64,000 bases of DNA, taken from assembly GCF_030815085.1 (NCBI RefSeq), contig NZ_JAUSWG010000002.1; one strand, given 5' to 3'. The first letter of the stretch is position 1. The number at the start of each line of letters is the position of its first letter. Shown piece by piece: positions 27,162 to 35,262 of this stretch. Origin of the DNA: Paraclostridium ghonii (GTDB taxonomy: Bacteria > Bacillota > Clostridia > Peptostreptococcales > Peptostreptococcaceae). Position numbers and translations under genes: made by a program. The notes beneath the pieces are model-generated. The model made no database searches. It saw nothing but the letters and a program-made list of their open reading frames with translations, and was not told where the DNA came from.

Positions 27162-27866
27162 TTAAGTTGAAGGATTTTCACGTATTTTAGTTTTGTGTGA
27201 CTTAGGTATAATTTTACCGTCACTGATAGTTATAATATTTTGGGCACTCTTAGCTATCTCATCATTATGTGTTATCATAACTAATGTTTGCTTATATTCA
27301 TCAACACAAAACTTTAATATATCCATTACTTCTTTAGTTGTTTTACTATCTAAATTTCCAGTGGGTTCATCTGCAAATATTATTGAAGGTTTATTTGCAA
27401 GTGCTCTAGCAATTGCTACCCTCTGTTGTTGTCCACCTGATAATTCATTAGGAAATTTCTTGATTTGAGATTTTAATCCTAATTTAATTATTAAGTCTTG
27501 TATGTACACTTTATCTATTTTTCCACCGCTAAGTGAAACAGGAAGAACTATATTGTCATAAACATTTATAACTGGTATTAGATTATAACTTTGAAATATA
27601 AATCCAAACTCTTCTCTTCTTATCTTTGACAGTTTATCATCATTTAAAGTATATAAATCTAAATCATCCATAAATACTTTGCCCGAAGTCGGTTTATCAA
27701 GACCTGCCATACAGTGTAGCAAAGTACTTTTTCCTGAACCACTTTGCCCAATTATAGCTGTAAACTTATGAGGTTGTATTTCCAAAGTTATTCCATCAAT
27801 TGCCCTAACTTCACTATCACCTTTTCCATATATTTTTTTTAAACCTATAGTTTTTAAAGTTTTCAT
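27162..27866 (-). CDS. Module B2: ABC transporter ATP-binding protein
   Basis: 234 residues, the usual length for the LolD/MacB/BceA group. Walker A GQSGSGKST is near 40-48, the Q-loop is FIFQSYNLIP, the signature LSGGQQQR, Walker B IIFADEP and the H-loop VMITHND. It follows the B2 permease by 33 bp and is clearly paralogous to the ATPases at 39143 and 54227. Because B1 has no ATPase of its own, this subunit may serve both permeases. Confidence 0.9.
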   Translation of the reverse strand: MKTLKTIGLKKIYGKGDSEVRAIDGITLEIQPHKFTAIIGQSGSGKSTLLHCMAGLDKPTSGKVFMDDLDLYTLNDDKLSKIRREEFGFIFQSYNLIPVINVYDNIVLPVSLSGGKIDKVYIQDLIIKLGLKSQIKKFPNELSGGQQQRVAIARALANKPSIIFADEPTGNLDSKTTKEVMDILKFCVDEYKQTLVMITHNDEIAKSAQNIITISDGKIIPKSHKTKIRENPST

Positions 27867-27899
27867 AATTTAGCCCCCTAATATATATTTATATAATAA

Positions 27900-30455
27900 T
27901 TAATCGCTAGCTTTTACGCCTTCAATAATACTCATATTTTTAAACTCTCTATTACTTGTCATAACTGCAAGTATGCATACTATAATAGATATAATTAAAA
28001 ATATAATTGATTCTTTAAATGGGAATGTAAAATTCATAAAATGTTCTATTCCAAAGTTTATATAAGCATCATTATTCCAATTAACAAATTTTATTAAATT
28101 TATTGTAGATGGAATTAAAGTAATTATAAAACTTAATATTGCATATGTTAATGCTTCATAAATAACCATTTTCTTCATATTTCTAAAACTCAATCCGATT
28201 GCTCTAAGTGTTGAAATTTCTTTTTTCCTAATAAGTAAATTTGTTCTTATTGTACAGAAAATATTAATTCCTGCTATTATTAGAACCAATACTATTATTG
28301 ATATCTGTGATTTCATATAATTCTCACTTAAACTCTTTCCTATCTCCCTATACATTAACCTACTATTAAATTGAGACCCATGTATACCATTAGAAACTTC
28401 TTGTACTTTTTTATTTATAGTTTTATCATATGGGTCTTTTAAGTTTATACCCAATTTAGTATATTTTTGTTCTCCTGTAAGACTCTCAGAATGGTTTTGT
28501 GAGGTAATAATTTCAAAATTATGTCCAAAACTACCGCCTCCCCTAGACATCCATTCAGGTTTTAATGTCGCACATACCCTTACTTTATTTTCTTTATATA
28601 CAACCTTACCCTTTTCTGTAATAGGTAATTTTATTATCAATATATCTCCTATGTTTATATTTGTAAAAACTTTTTTTAAAGTATGTTCATTAACTTTATC
28701 ATAAAAATAATTATATACAGCTATATTTTGATATCCATTTGTTACTTTTCCAATATCATCCAAATTTCCATCTTGTACAAAACGGTTTAATGTTTCTTTT
28801 ATATAGTCACTTCCATATAATCTTAACTGCATTTCATACTCCATTTTATCTCTTGTTTCTATTCCGTTGTACTTTATAAATTCTTTATTTATTTCATTAT
28901 TTTTAAAATCAAAGAACCCATCTGATTCTTGAACTGTATTTACACTTTTTACACCATTTATATTTTTTATCTTATTTACATTATTATCTGTGTATCTTAA
29001 AGTATCTACATCTGAAATTCCTCCAAATTGCATTGTTATATCATATCTATTTTGCATATCCTCGATTTTATTATTTACCTCACCTTGCATACTTGAAAAT
29101 GTAGTTATAAATATATATCCTCCTAGTGCAATCGATAACATAGATATAAATGCTCTAGTTTTATTTCTTCCAATATTTTTAAGCCCCATAAATCCATAAA
29201 ATCCAAATAATTTACTAAAAAGATTGTTTAATCTATAACTTCCTCTAAACTTTTTAACCTTATCTGTTTTCTTAGTAGTTTCTATAGTTGACACATTTCC
29301 TACCTTCCACATAGGGATGATACAAGAAGCAACTACAGCAAATACACCTATTATTATAGCTTTTATAATATTTAGATTACTTACATATAATCTAGGCTTC
29401 ATTACTGACTCTTGATAAAGTTGAACATTATATATATTAACTCCTACATATGAAAATCCCAACCCAAATGATAATCCCAATATTATTCCTATAACCATTA
29501 TAATTAATGCTTGGTATACTATAATCAATCTAACCTTTTTCTTACTTGAACCTATTAATCTAAGTAATCCCATTTCTTTTACTATTTCATTTAATGTTAT
29601 ATTAAAAATATTAAATATGAAAATTGATGCAGCAATTATAATTAAAATTTCTTTTTTGTAAACATCTGGATTATCTTTTTCAATTTCTATATCACATAAT
29701 TCTTTTACAAGAGGAATGTTTGGTACATAACTCTTTTTTCCTAAATTATTTGCTTGTATGATATTTTCAGCTTGTCCCTGAATATTTTGCCAACCACTTT
29801 TTAAACTTAAGATGCTATTATAAGTAACTATATTTTGTGGTATAATATTATTTTTTTCATCATTTCTATATGTAAAGGCTTCAAGATCAAAAATATCATC
29901 ATAAAATCCCTTTGGTTTTTCTATAACTCCTACAAGTTTAAATCTTTTATCAGTTGTATAAATTTGGTTATTTCCTTCAGAATCTGTATATTTCTTTTTT
30001 ATTGTAAAGTCTAACGTAGAATTTAATGTGTCATCCATATTCATTGCCTCTAGAGCCTTCTTTTCTATTACTATTTCATTGCTATTCATAGGTGTTCTAC
30101 CTTTTATTAATTTGCTAGACTTGCCTGTCAAGTAATCTTTACCTGCTGATTTTAGCGAAAAAGAATTCCCTTGTTTATCTACAATATTACCTAAGTTTTG
30201 AACAGTAGTAATTTTTAATATACCTTTGTCATTTTTTAACTTTTCAGTATTTGTAAAATTTAAATTGTTAAATTCTAGATGATATCCACCATAAAGTTTA
30301 TGTATTGCATTTACATCATTTTTATTTTGAGATTCTTTTATCACATTTAATCCAAATATCAATGTAACTCCTAGCACAACCCCTAATGTCAAAAGTGAAG
30401 TTCTAAGCTTATTCTTCCTTAAATATGATAGTGATATTTTAAAATATATCCCCAT
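27900..30455 (-). CDS. Module B2: FtsX-family ABC transporter permease
   Basis: I choose ATG 30455 (GAGGGAGTGATTTT upstream); the 22-codon longer frame to 30521 has no RBS. It then has 851 residues, exactly the length of the B1 paralog, and shares with it the opening MGIYFK, the central FGFYGFMGLKNIGRNKTRAF block and the ending SIIEGVKASD. Layout: two FtsX halves with two large extracellular domains and eight membrane helices. Divergence is concentrated in the two extracellular domains, as expected if the two copies recognise different ligands. Its transcript leader contains repeat R2. Confidence 0.85.
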   Translation of the reverse strand: MGIYFKISLSYLRKNKLRTSLLTLGVVLGVTLIFGLNVIKESQNKNDVNAIHKLYGGYHLEFNNLNFTNTEKLKNDKGILKITTVQNLGNIVDKQGNSFSLKSAGKDYLTGKSSKLIKGRTPMNSNEIVIEKKALEAMNMDDTLNSTLDFTIKKKYTDSEGNNQIYTTDKRFKLVGVIEKPKGFYDDIFDLEAFTYRNDEKNNIIPQNIVTYNSILSLKSGWQNIQGQAENIIQANNLGKKSYVPNIPLVKELCDIEIEKDNPDVYKKEILIIIAASIFIFNIFNITLNEIVKEMGLLRLIGSSKKKVRLIIVYQALIIMVIGIILGLSFGLGFSYVGVNIYNVQLYQESVMKPRLYVSNLNIIKAIIIGVFAVVASCIIPMWKVGNVSTIETTKKTDKVKKFRGSYRLNNLFSKLFGFYGFMGLKNIGRNKTRAFISMLSIALGGYIFITTFSSMQGEVNNKIEDMQNRYDITMQFGGISDVDTLRYTDNNVNKIKNINGVKSVNTVQESDGFFDFKNNEINKEFIKYNGIETRDKMEYEMQLRLYGSDYIKETLNRFVQDGNLDDIGKVTNGYQNIAVYNYFYDKVNEHTLKKVFTNINIGDILIIKLPITEKGKVVYKENKVRVCATLKPEWMSRGGGSFGHNFEIITSQNHSESLTGEQKYTKLGINLKDPYDKTINKKVQEVSNGIHGSQFNSRLMYREIGKSLSENYMKSQISIIVLVLIIAGINIFCTIRTNLLIRKKEISTLRAIGLSFRNMKKMVIYEALTYAILSFIITLIPSTINLIKFVNWNNDAYINFGIEHFMNFTFPFKESIIFLIISIIVCILAVMTSNREFKNMSIIEGVKASD

Positions 30456-30640
30456 AAAATCACTCCCTCTTTTTATAATTCGCATATTAGCAAAAGTTTT
30501 ATCCCTAACTACGATACTCACTAATATTTATTTCTTCTTATTTTTTTGTATAATTTAGTACTAAATTAAATTTTAAATTTATATTATATAGCCAATAACT
30601 GAGTACGTACTTAAATTTAGCAGTTAGACTTTATAATAAA

Positions 30641-30755
30641 AAATTCGCTTTGCTCATGTCGCCAACGACCTTAAGAAACAGGTCCGTTGCTCAAGTTTAT
30701 GAGTTGGAAATTATATTTATCCACAGTTCAGGATTAAATATAATTTCCTAAGGAT
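30641..30755 (+). repeat. Structured intergenic repeat, copy R2, in the module B2 leader
   Basis: Conserved left block AAATTCGCTTTGCTCATGTC plus CCAACGACC and GGTCCGTTGCTCAAG, then a long hairpin, GGAAATTATATTTATCC (30706-30722) with GGATTAAATATAATTTCC (30731-30748). It lies between the cassette B2 promoter and the permease start, so it is transcribed. Nothing recognisable lies in 30456-30640. Confidence 0.7.
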
Positions 30756-30757
30756 TA

Positions 30758-30812
30758 AAAAAATAAGGACCTTATCTTTTTCTATTAAAAGATAACATCC
30801 TTATTTTTTAGT
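30758..30812 (-). terminator. Terminator hairpin overlapping cassette B2
   Basis: Almost identical to the B1 hairpin: AATAAGGACCTTATCTTTT pairs with AAAAGATAACATCCTTATT. It holds the -10 of the B2 promoter in its first-transcribed arm. Confidence 0.8.
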
Positions 30813-30855
30813 ATCAATATATATGGCCCAACTAGTAGGTTAATCGACCCAACTG
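30789..30855 (-). promoter_or_regulatory. Cassette B2: LytTR-type box pair plus promoter for the module B2 operon
   Basis: Box 1 core 30855-30850, box 2 core 30834-30829, -35 TTGATA 30817-30812, -10 TATCTT 30794-30789; spacings 21, 11 and 17 bp. The sequence is almost identical to B1. Upstream only the last seven codons (NTDSWVD) of the kinase tail remain. Confidence 0.75.
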
Positions 30856-30938
30856 TCAGTATTTTTATTCAATATTACAATATTATTAGTTTTATTTAAA
30901 TATCTTGATATTTAAATTTTATAATTCAATATAAATTA

Positions 30939-31748
30939 CTATATACTACAGTAACCCATAATTTCATAGTTATCAGGTATTTTGTAATCTTTATTAATAT
31001 TATCTATACTCCATTTTAGATCAAACATAGTTGTATCTATTATTAACCCAAAATACAACATCACTATTCCAGCATCTATACTTCTTTCATAATTGTTAGT
31101 AAAATCATCTTTTTTTACTGCTAATATAATATGCCCTCCATCTATTATAAATCTCCAAGGTTGTCTATTAAGAGTTGATGGAGCCATTCTAGCGTAGCTA
31201 AATGCATCAAGAAGACCTCTTTCTTCTAGCTCATTTATACTTGCATTTGTACCCCACTCATCCATATACACAATCTTTTCTATTCCTAATCGCTCTGAAC
31301 CACTTTTATTTTTAGTGTTCTTATCATCTCCATAACCTAAAGCTATAATGGCTGTTACTTCTTTTTCTGATGAAATATCTAATTTTTCTTTTATAGCATT
31401 ACTATCTTTAAAAGTTATCCAACATGAGTCAATTCCTAAATCTCTCGCTTTTAATATTAATCTTTCTCCAATATATCCACTATTTTCAATATATCCATTT
31501 TTAACATCTGATAGTATGACAGCATAATTAGGTGCTTCTATCATATACCCATTGTACCCTGCTATATTGTTTAATTTTTCATAGACATCTTTATTATCAA
31601 ATATTTTTACTTCAATATTTATTTCAGGTAATAACTTTTTAGAGTTTTTGATGTAACTTTTTATTTCATTAAAATATTTTTCTTCTATATTTCTATTTAA
31701 AAACGCTCTTACTGATTTCCCATTTGATATAAGTTCTTTATAATTCAT
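30939..31748 (-). CDS. Nitroreductase family protein
   Basis: 269 residues with the two-lobed layout of the nitroreductase family: a flavin-binding-like N-terminal half (NGKSVRAFLNRNIEE) and a C-terminal half with ARMAPSTLNRQPWRFII, the FMN-contact Ser/Asn-x-Gln-Pro-Trp motif, and SIDAGIVMLYFGL. The reaction is NAD(P)H-dependent reduction of an unknown acceptor. The start codon at 31748 directly abuts the right end of the TnpB element, and no Shine-Dalgarno sequence lies before it. The presumed original ribosome binding site (AAAGGGGG) is on the far side of the insertion, so translation is probably reduced or lost. Confidence 0.8.
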   Translation of the reverse strand: MNYKELISNGKSVRAFLNRNIEEKYFNEIKSYIKNSKKLLPEINIEVKIFDNKDVYEKLNNIAGYNGYMIEAPNYAVILSDVKNGYIENSGYIGERLILKARDLGIDSCWITFKDSNAIKEKLDISSEKEVTAIIALGYGDDKNTKNKSGSERLGIEKIVYMDEWGTNASINELEERGLLDAFSYARMAPSTLNRQPWRFIIDGGHIILAVKKDDFTNNYERSIDAGIVMLYFGLIIDTTMFDLKWSIDNINKDYKIPDNYEIMGYCSI

Positions 31749-31907
31749 GTGAATCCGTTACCAAAACTTTATAAAGCTTTATAAAGATTGTTTCTTTTCT
31801 ACTTCATAGTGTCCGATTTTGCATAAGCTACTTTCGTTTGGTAAAACACTCCATAGACTTTGCACCTATTGGCGTAGGGTGTAACGATTCCCTAAATCAG
31901 AGTATCT
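31749..31907 (-). ncRNA. Predicted omegaRNA scaffold at the 3' end of the TnpB element
   Basis: The 159 nt between the tnpB stop and the right end contain several self-complementary stretches, such as ACACCCTACGCC...GGTGCAAAG and the final CTTTATAAAG repeats. In characterised TnpB systems this region is the guide-RNA scaffold and the guide is the flanking DNA, here the first bases of the nitroreductase gene. The 5' end of the RNA may lie within tnpB. Confidence 0.55.
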
Positions 31908-33041
31908 TTAAAGTGATATTTCTAATCCATAATTAGCTAAATTATAAGCAGCATTTTTATCCCTATCGCATATAAAACCACAGTTACATTTATAAGTTCT
32001 ATCTGATAGTTTTAAATCTTTTTTAATGCTTCCACAACAACTACACATTTTACTTGAAGGATAAAATATTGGCACTTGAATAAATTCAATACCATTGTAT
32101 TTACATTTATACTTCATTTGCTCTATAAACTTATAAAAACATTGTTGTGCTATTGATTTAGCTAAGTGTCTATTTCTCATCATATTACTTATTTTAAGTG
32201 TTTCCGTTACTATAATCTTAGGCTTGGTTTTCACCATTTTAGATGTAGCTTGATGTATATAATTTAATTTTATATTTTTAAGTTTTCTATGAAGTTTTTT
32301 AATCTTTAATTCAAGTTTTACAATGTTCTTAGTTTTTTGGTAACGTCCCCCCTCTCTATTATTTTCATATTTTCTTGAACATTTCCTTTGTAACCTTTTT
32401 AACTTCTTTTCTAAGTTTTTAACTACTTTAGTTTTATTTATATTAGGTATGTCTAATCCATCTTCATTAACTATTGCTAGTTGTTTTATTCCTAAATCTA
32501 TTCCTAATACTTTGTCTGTAAGCTCAGTATGATTATTTTTTATTTCAATACTAAACCTTAACACCCAACATCTACCATTAAAAGTTACATTAGGATTAGA
32601 AAATTTAGTTATTTGTGTGAAATCTACATTGTAACTTGATTTACATTTTACTTTGCCTATTTTTTCTAAGTTTACTGTATTGTTTTCATAGAATTTAATT
32701 TTCTCATACCTACTATAAAAAGTATCGTTAGACTTCTTTTTGCTTTTAAATTTAGGTAGTTTTGCTCTACATTTATAGAAATTATTATAAGCCTTATCTA
32801 AGTTTCTAAGTGCTTCTTTTAAAGTTGCATTAGATACTTCATTAAGCCAATCAACTTCCTTTTTGTATTGAGTAAGCATTTTACCTAATTCAACTACACT
32901 GTACTTCTTTTGTTTAGTTTCATATAGCTTATTATTTAGATTAAGTCCCCAGTTATAGATATATCGCTGACAACCAATGTGTTTTCTCATAAGTATTTCT
33001 TGTTCTTTATTTGGATATAATCTTATAGTAAACCCCTTCAT
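31908..33041 (-). CDS. tnpB: TnpB, RNA-guided nuclease of an IS605-family element
   Basis: 377 residues, full length. RuvC-type catalytic residues are all present: Asp182 (GIDLGIKQLAI), Glu280 (IIVTETLK) and Asp361 (CDRDKNAAYN). The zinc ribbon is Cys333, Cys336, Cys352, Cys354. The N-terminal helix-turn region MKGFTIRLYPNKEQE is typical. Known TnpB proteins cut DNA next to a transposon-specific motif guided by an omegaRNA. Start at 33041 has GAGGTGA upstream and an extended -10 (TGGTATAAT) about 35 bp before it. The intact catalytic set suggests an active nuclease. Confidence 0.9.
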   Translation of the reverse strand: MKGFTIRLYPNKEQEILMRKHIGCQRYIYNWGLNLNNKLYETKQKKYSVVELGKMLTQYKKEVDWLNEVSNATLKEALRNLDKAYNNFYKCRAKLPKFKSKKKSNDTFYSRYEKIKFYENNTVNLEKIGKVKCKSSYNVDFTQITKFSNPNVTFNGRCWVLRFSIEIKNNHTELTDKVLGIDLGIKQLAIVNEDGLDIPNINKTKVVKNLEKKLKRLQRKCSRKYENNREGGRYQKTKNIVKLELKIKKLHRKLKNIKLNYIHQATSKMVKTKPKIIVTETLKISNMMRNRHLAKSIAQQCFYKFIEQMKYKCKYNGIEFIQVPIFYPSSKMCSCCGSIKKDLKLSDRTYKCNCGFICDRDKNAAYNLANYGLEISL

Positions 33042-33275
33042 ATTATCACCTCACTCCTACTAATATTATACCACATAAAAAGCTTGTACATTAGTGTTTG
33101 CAAGGTATTACAAGTAATTACCATGTAAAACTCAAAAGTAATTTGTAAAGTTTTATAACTTTTCTTTAACTGTTGTTAACCCCCTTTGTAATTTGTTTTT
33201 ATATTTATACCCACTTTATAGTTTGTGTAATTATTTTTTTGCTGTATACTATAAAATTCAAACTACATAATAAAA

Positions 33276-33494
33276 AATTCGCTTCGCTTGAGCGACTACG
33301 TCGGCGAACCACTTCATGTCGCTCAAATTTCATGTCGTCAACGTCCACTCGGCAAGCTCGTGTCCCGTTACTCAAACGACTTCGTCCGTTGCTCAAAATC
33401 CTTTTTTACGCTCAAAACATATTAATTGATATAACTAAGTTTCACAAGTTATCTCAACTTTTTTTGTAAGCGTAATTTCCTTAAGCGTAAAAAA
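33276..33494 (+). repeat. Structured intergenic repeat, copy R3 (long form)
   Basis: Starts with AAATTCGCTTCGCTTGAGCG, carries an internal partly duplicated section (33300-33370), and then matches R1 from ACGACTTCGTCCGTTGCTCA to CTTAAGCGTAAAAAA. The TTTTTTACGCT/AGCGTAAAAAA inverted pair bounds its right half. The remaining gap (33042-33275) is the TnpB element end plus the original nitroreductase leader. Confidence 0.65.
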
Positions 33495-33522
33495 GATATT
33501 AACTATTTATAAGTTTGTCTAT

Positions 33523-33972
33523 CTAAATATTTATCTGAATATCTCCGCAATCTTTTTCCATTATATATTCATTGTATCCTGAATCTTCATTTACTTGTTC
33601 TTTTATTATCTTAAATCCTCTGTTGATGTAAAATTCTACTGATTTTTTATTATCTTTATATACTGCTAAATTTAATTTTTTATATTTATCCATTGCATAA
33701 TTTATTAATTTTTTGCCTATCCCACTACCTTGAAAATCTATATTAACAAATAATGCTCCTATAAATTCATTGTTTATTATACTTATAAAACCTTTTATAC
33801 CTTCATCATCTTCATACAAAGCTGTCTCAGACATAGGTATATATACATCCTTTACAATATTATAGCTATTCTCCCAATATTCTTTAGATATAAAATCATG
33901 CGCTTTTATAGTGCTTTTTAACCATATATCCATTATTTCGTCTATGTCTTTATTTTCTATATTTCTTATCAT
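33523..33972 (-). CDS. GNAT family N-acetyltransferase
   Basis: 149 residues. Core GNAT segments are visible: IGALFVNIDFQGSGIGKKLI holds the acetyl-CoA pyrophosphate loop (Q/RxxGxG/A as QGSGIG), and YKDNKKSVEFYINRGFK is motif B, with the family's NxxAxxFYxxxGF pattern. The N-terminus RNIENKDIDEIMDIWLKSTI resembles YjaB-like acetyltransferases. The substrate is unknown. Single gene, RBS AAGGAGAG. Confidence 0.8.
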   Translation of the reverse strand: MIRNIENKDIDEIMDIWLKSTIKAHDFISKEYWENSYNIVKDVYIPMSETALYEDDEGIKGFISIINNEFIGALFVNIDFQGSGIGKKLINYAMDKYKKLNLAVYKDNKKSVEFYINRGFKIIKEQVNEDSGYNEYIMEKDCGDIQINI

Positions 33973-34071
33973 ATAAATTTTCTCTCCTTATTATCTTATA
34001 TATTTAATATTATCCTATATATAAAAGAATAGTAAGTACATATATACTTCTGTATCATTCTTGTAATAAAA

Positions 34072-34181
34072 AAAATTCGCTTCGCTCATGTCGCCAACGA
34101 CCTTGAAAATGCGATCCGTTGCTCAAGTTTAGCAGTTGGTATTATACCTTATCCACAAATCAGATAATTTATAATACCTTA
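34072..34181 (+). repeat. Structured intergenic repeat, copy R4
   Basis: Same left block as R2 and a hairpin at the same place: GGTATTATACCTTATC (34138-34153) with GATAATTTATAATACC (34163-34178). The hairpin sequence differs from R2 but pairs again. It occupies most of the 309-bp gap 33973-34281, together with the terminator at 34193-34228. Confidence 0.7.
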
Positions 34182-34192
34182 GTATATAAAAA

Positions 34193-34228
34193 AATGTCTT
34201 AAGTAATTTATTAATTACTTTAAGACAC
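34193..34228 (-). terminator. Terminator of the sugar/polyol operon
   Basis: TGTCTTAAGTAATT pairs with AATTACTTTAAGACA with a one-base bulge, and the minus strand continues with a T-run. It is 54 bp past the kinase stop codon. Confidence 0.75.
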
Positions 34229-34281
34229 TTAGTTCATTGCTATTTATTATCATCTTTTATTGATATATATAAATATTTACA

Positions 34282-35229
34282 TCAACATATTTTTGATTTC
34301 TCCAAATACCTCTTTACTTCATCCCAAGTCGGTATAGACTCCAAAGCACCTAACTTAGTTGTAGTAATACCACCAACTAAGTTAGCATATTTCACAATTT
34401 CTTCAATATTTTTACTTGGTTCATTTAATATCTGTGCCAAAACAGCTCCAATAAATGCATCTCCTGCGCCTGTAGCATCTTTCATTTCCAGCTCTTTTGT
34501 TTTTATCAATACTTGCTTTTCTTTAGTTGCCAACATAGCCCCTTCTTTACCTAAGGTAATAACAAGATTCTTACACCCTAAATTTATGAGATAATCAGAA
34601 GCTCCTCCAATATTGTCTTTATCACTAATTAAATAAGCTTCTTCTTCACTTAATTTAACTATATCACTATCTTTCATAAAATCTTTGCAACAATTTATAA
34701 ACATCTCTTTGTCATTTTTAAATAAGCTATCTCTATAGTTGGCATCAAAAGATATTAATTTATTATTATTTAAGGCATACTCTTTTAATTTATAATAAGT
34801 ATTTTTTAATTCTCCATTTAAAAATGCTGTTGCACTTCCAAAATGGAATAAATCAAATTTATCCAAATCATTTTTTATCATTTCAAAAGATAAAAATTCA
34901 TCTGCACCTCTTGCAAATTCAAAATCTCGATCTCCATCTTCTTTTAATGATACAAATGCAAAAGTAGTATTCCTATCCTTTAATTTAAACATTAAATTCG
35001 TGTTTATATTGTTTTTATTAAAAGTATTTTCTAAAAATCTCCCAAAAGCATCATCTCCGACAGTTCCACAAAAATAAGCTTGAGCACCTAACTTTGATAT
35101 TGCTGCTGCAACATTAGCAGGAGCTCCCCCTGCTTTTTTTATAAAACCTGAAGTATCAAGTAAATTTTTACCTGTATCTATAGATATAAAATCTATAAGC
35201 GCTTCTCCTATACAAATTACCTTTTTCAT
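34282..35229 (-). CDS. PfkB-family carbohydrate kinase, probable fructokinase
   Basis: 315 residues from ATG 35229, which has AAGGAGATAAAA upstream; the start at 35247 would lose this site. N-terminal GEALIDFISID and GGAPANVAAAISKLG are the PfkB substrate-binding features, and DATGAGDAFIGAVLAQIL is the C-terminal signature with the catalytic Asp. The sequence looks like the fructokinase branch. It is the last gene of an operon with a cation symporter and a polyol-type dehydrogenase: the dehydrogenase would give a ketose and this enzyme would phosphorylate it. Confidence 0.85.
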   Translation of the reverse strand: MKKVICIGEALIDFISIDTGKNLLDTSGFIKKAGGAPANVAAAISKLGAQAYFCGTVGDDAFGRFLENTFNKNNINTNLMFKLKDRNTTFAFVSLKEDGDRDFEFARGADEFLSFEMIKNDLDKFDLFHFGSATAFLNGELKNTYYKLKEYALNNNKLISFDANYRDSLFKNDKEMFINCCKDFMKDSDIVKLSEEEAYLISDKDNIGGASDYLINLGCKNLVITLGKEGAMLATKEKQVLIKTKELEMKDATGAGDAFIGAVLAQILNEPSKNIEEIVKYANLVGGITTTKLGALESIPTWDEVKRYLEKSKIC

Positions 35230-35262
35230 TTTTATCTCCTTAAACATTTAATTCCTAGCTTC

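Larger units (their letters stand above)
31749..33174 (-). mobile_element. IS605-family TnpB-only insertion element
   Basis: About 1426 bp. The left end (high coordinates) has the hairpin AAAGTTATAAAACTTT about 12 nt inside a TTAAC site (33179-33175). The right end has CTTTATAAAGCTTTATAAAG, then ends TTCAC at 31749. Removal of the element joins AAAGGGGGTTAAC to the nitroreductase ATG, which restores a normal ribosome binding site and supports these boundaries. There is no target duplication, as expected for IS200/IS605, and no TnpA gene, so it needs a transposase in trans. Confidence 0.7.

Noticed and set aside
33205..33396. Frames on both strands in the R3 repeat region
   Set aside because: They translate repeat sequence, have low-complexity content and no RBS.
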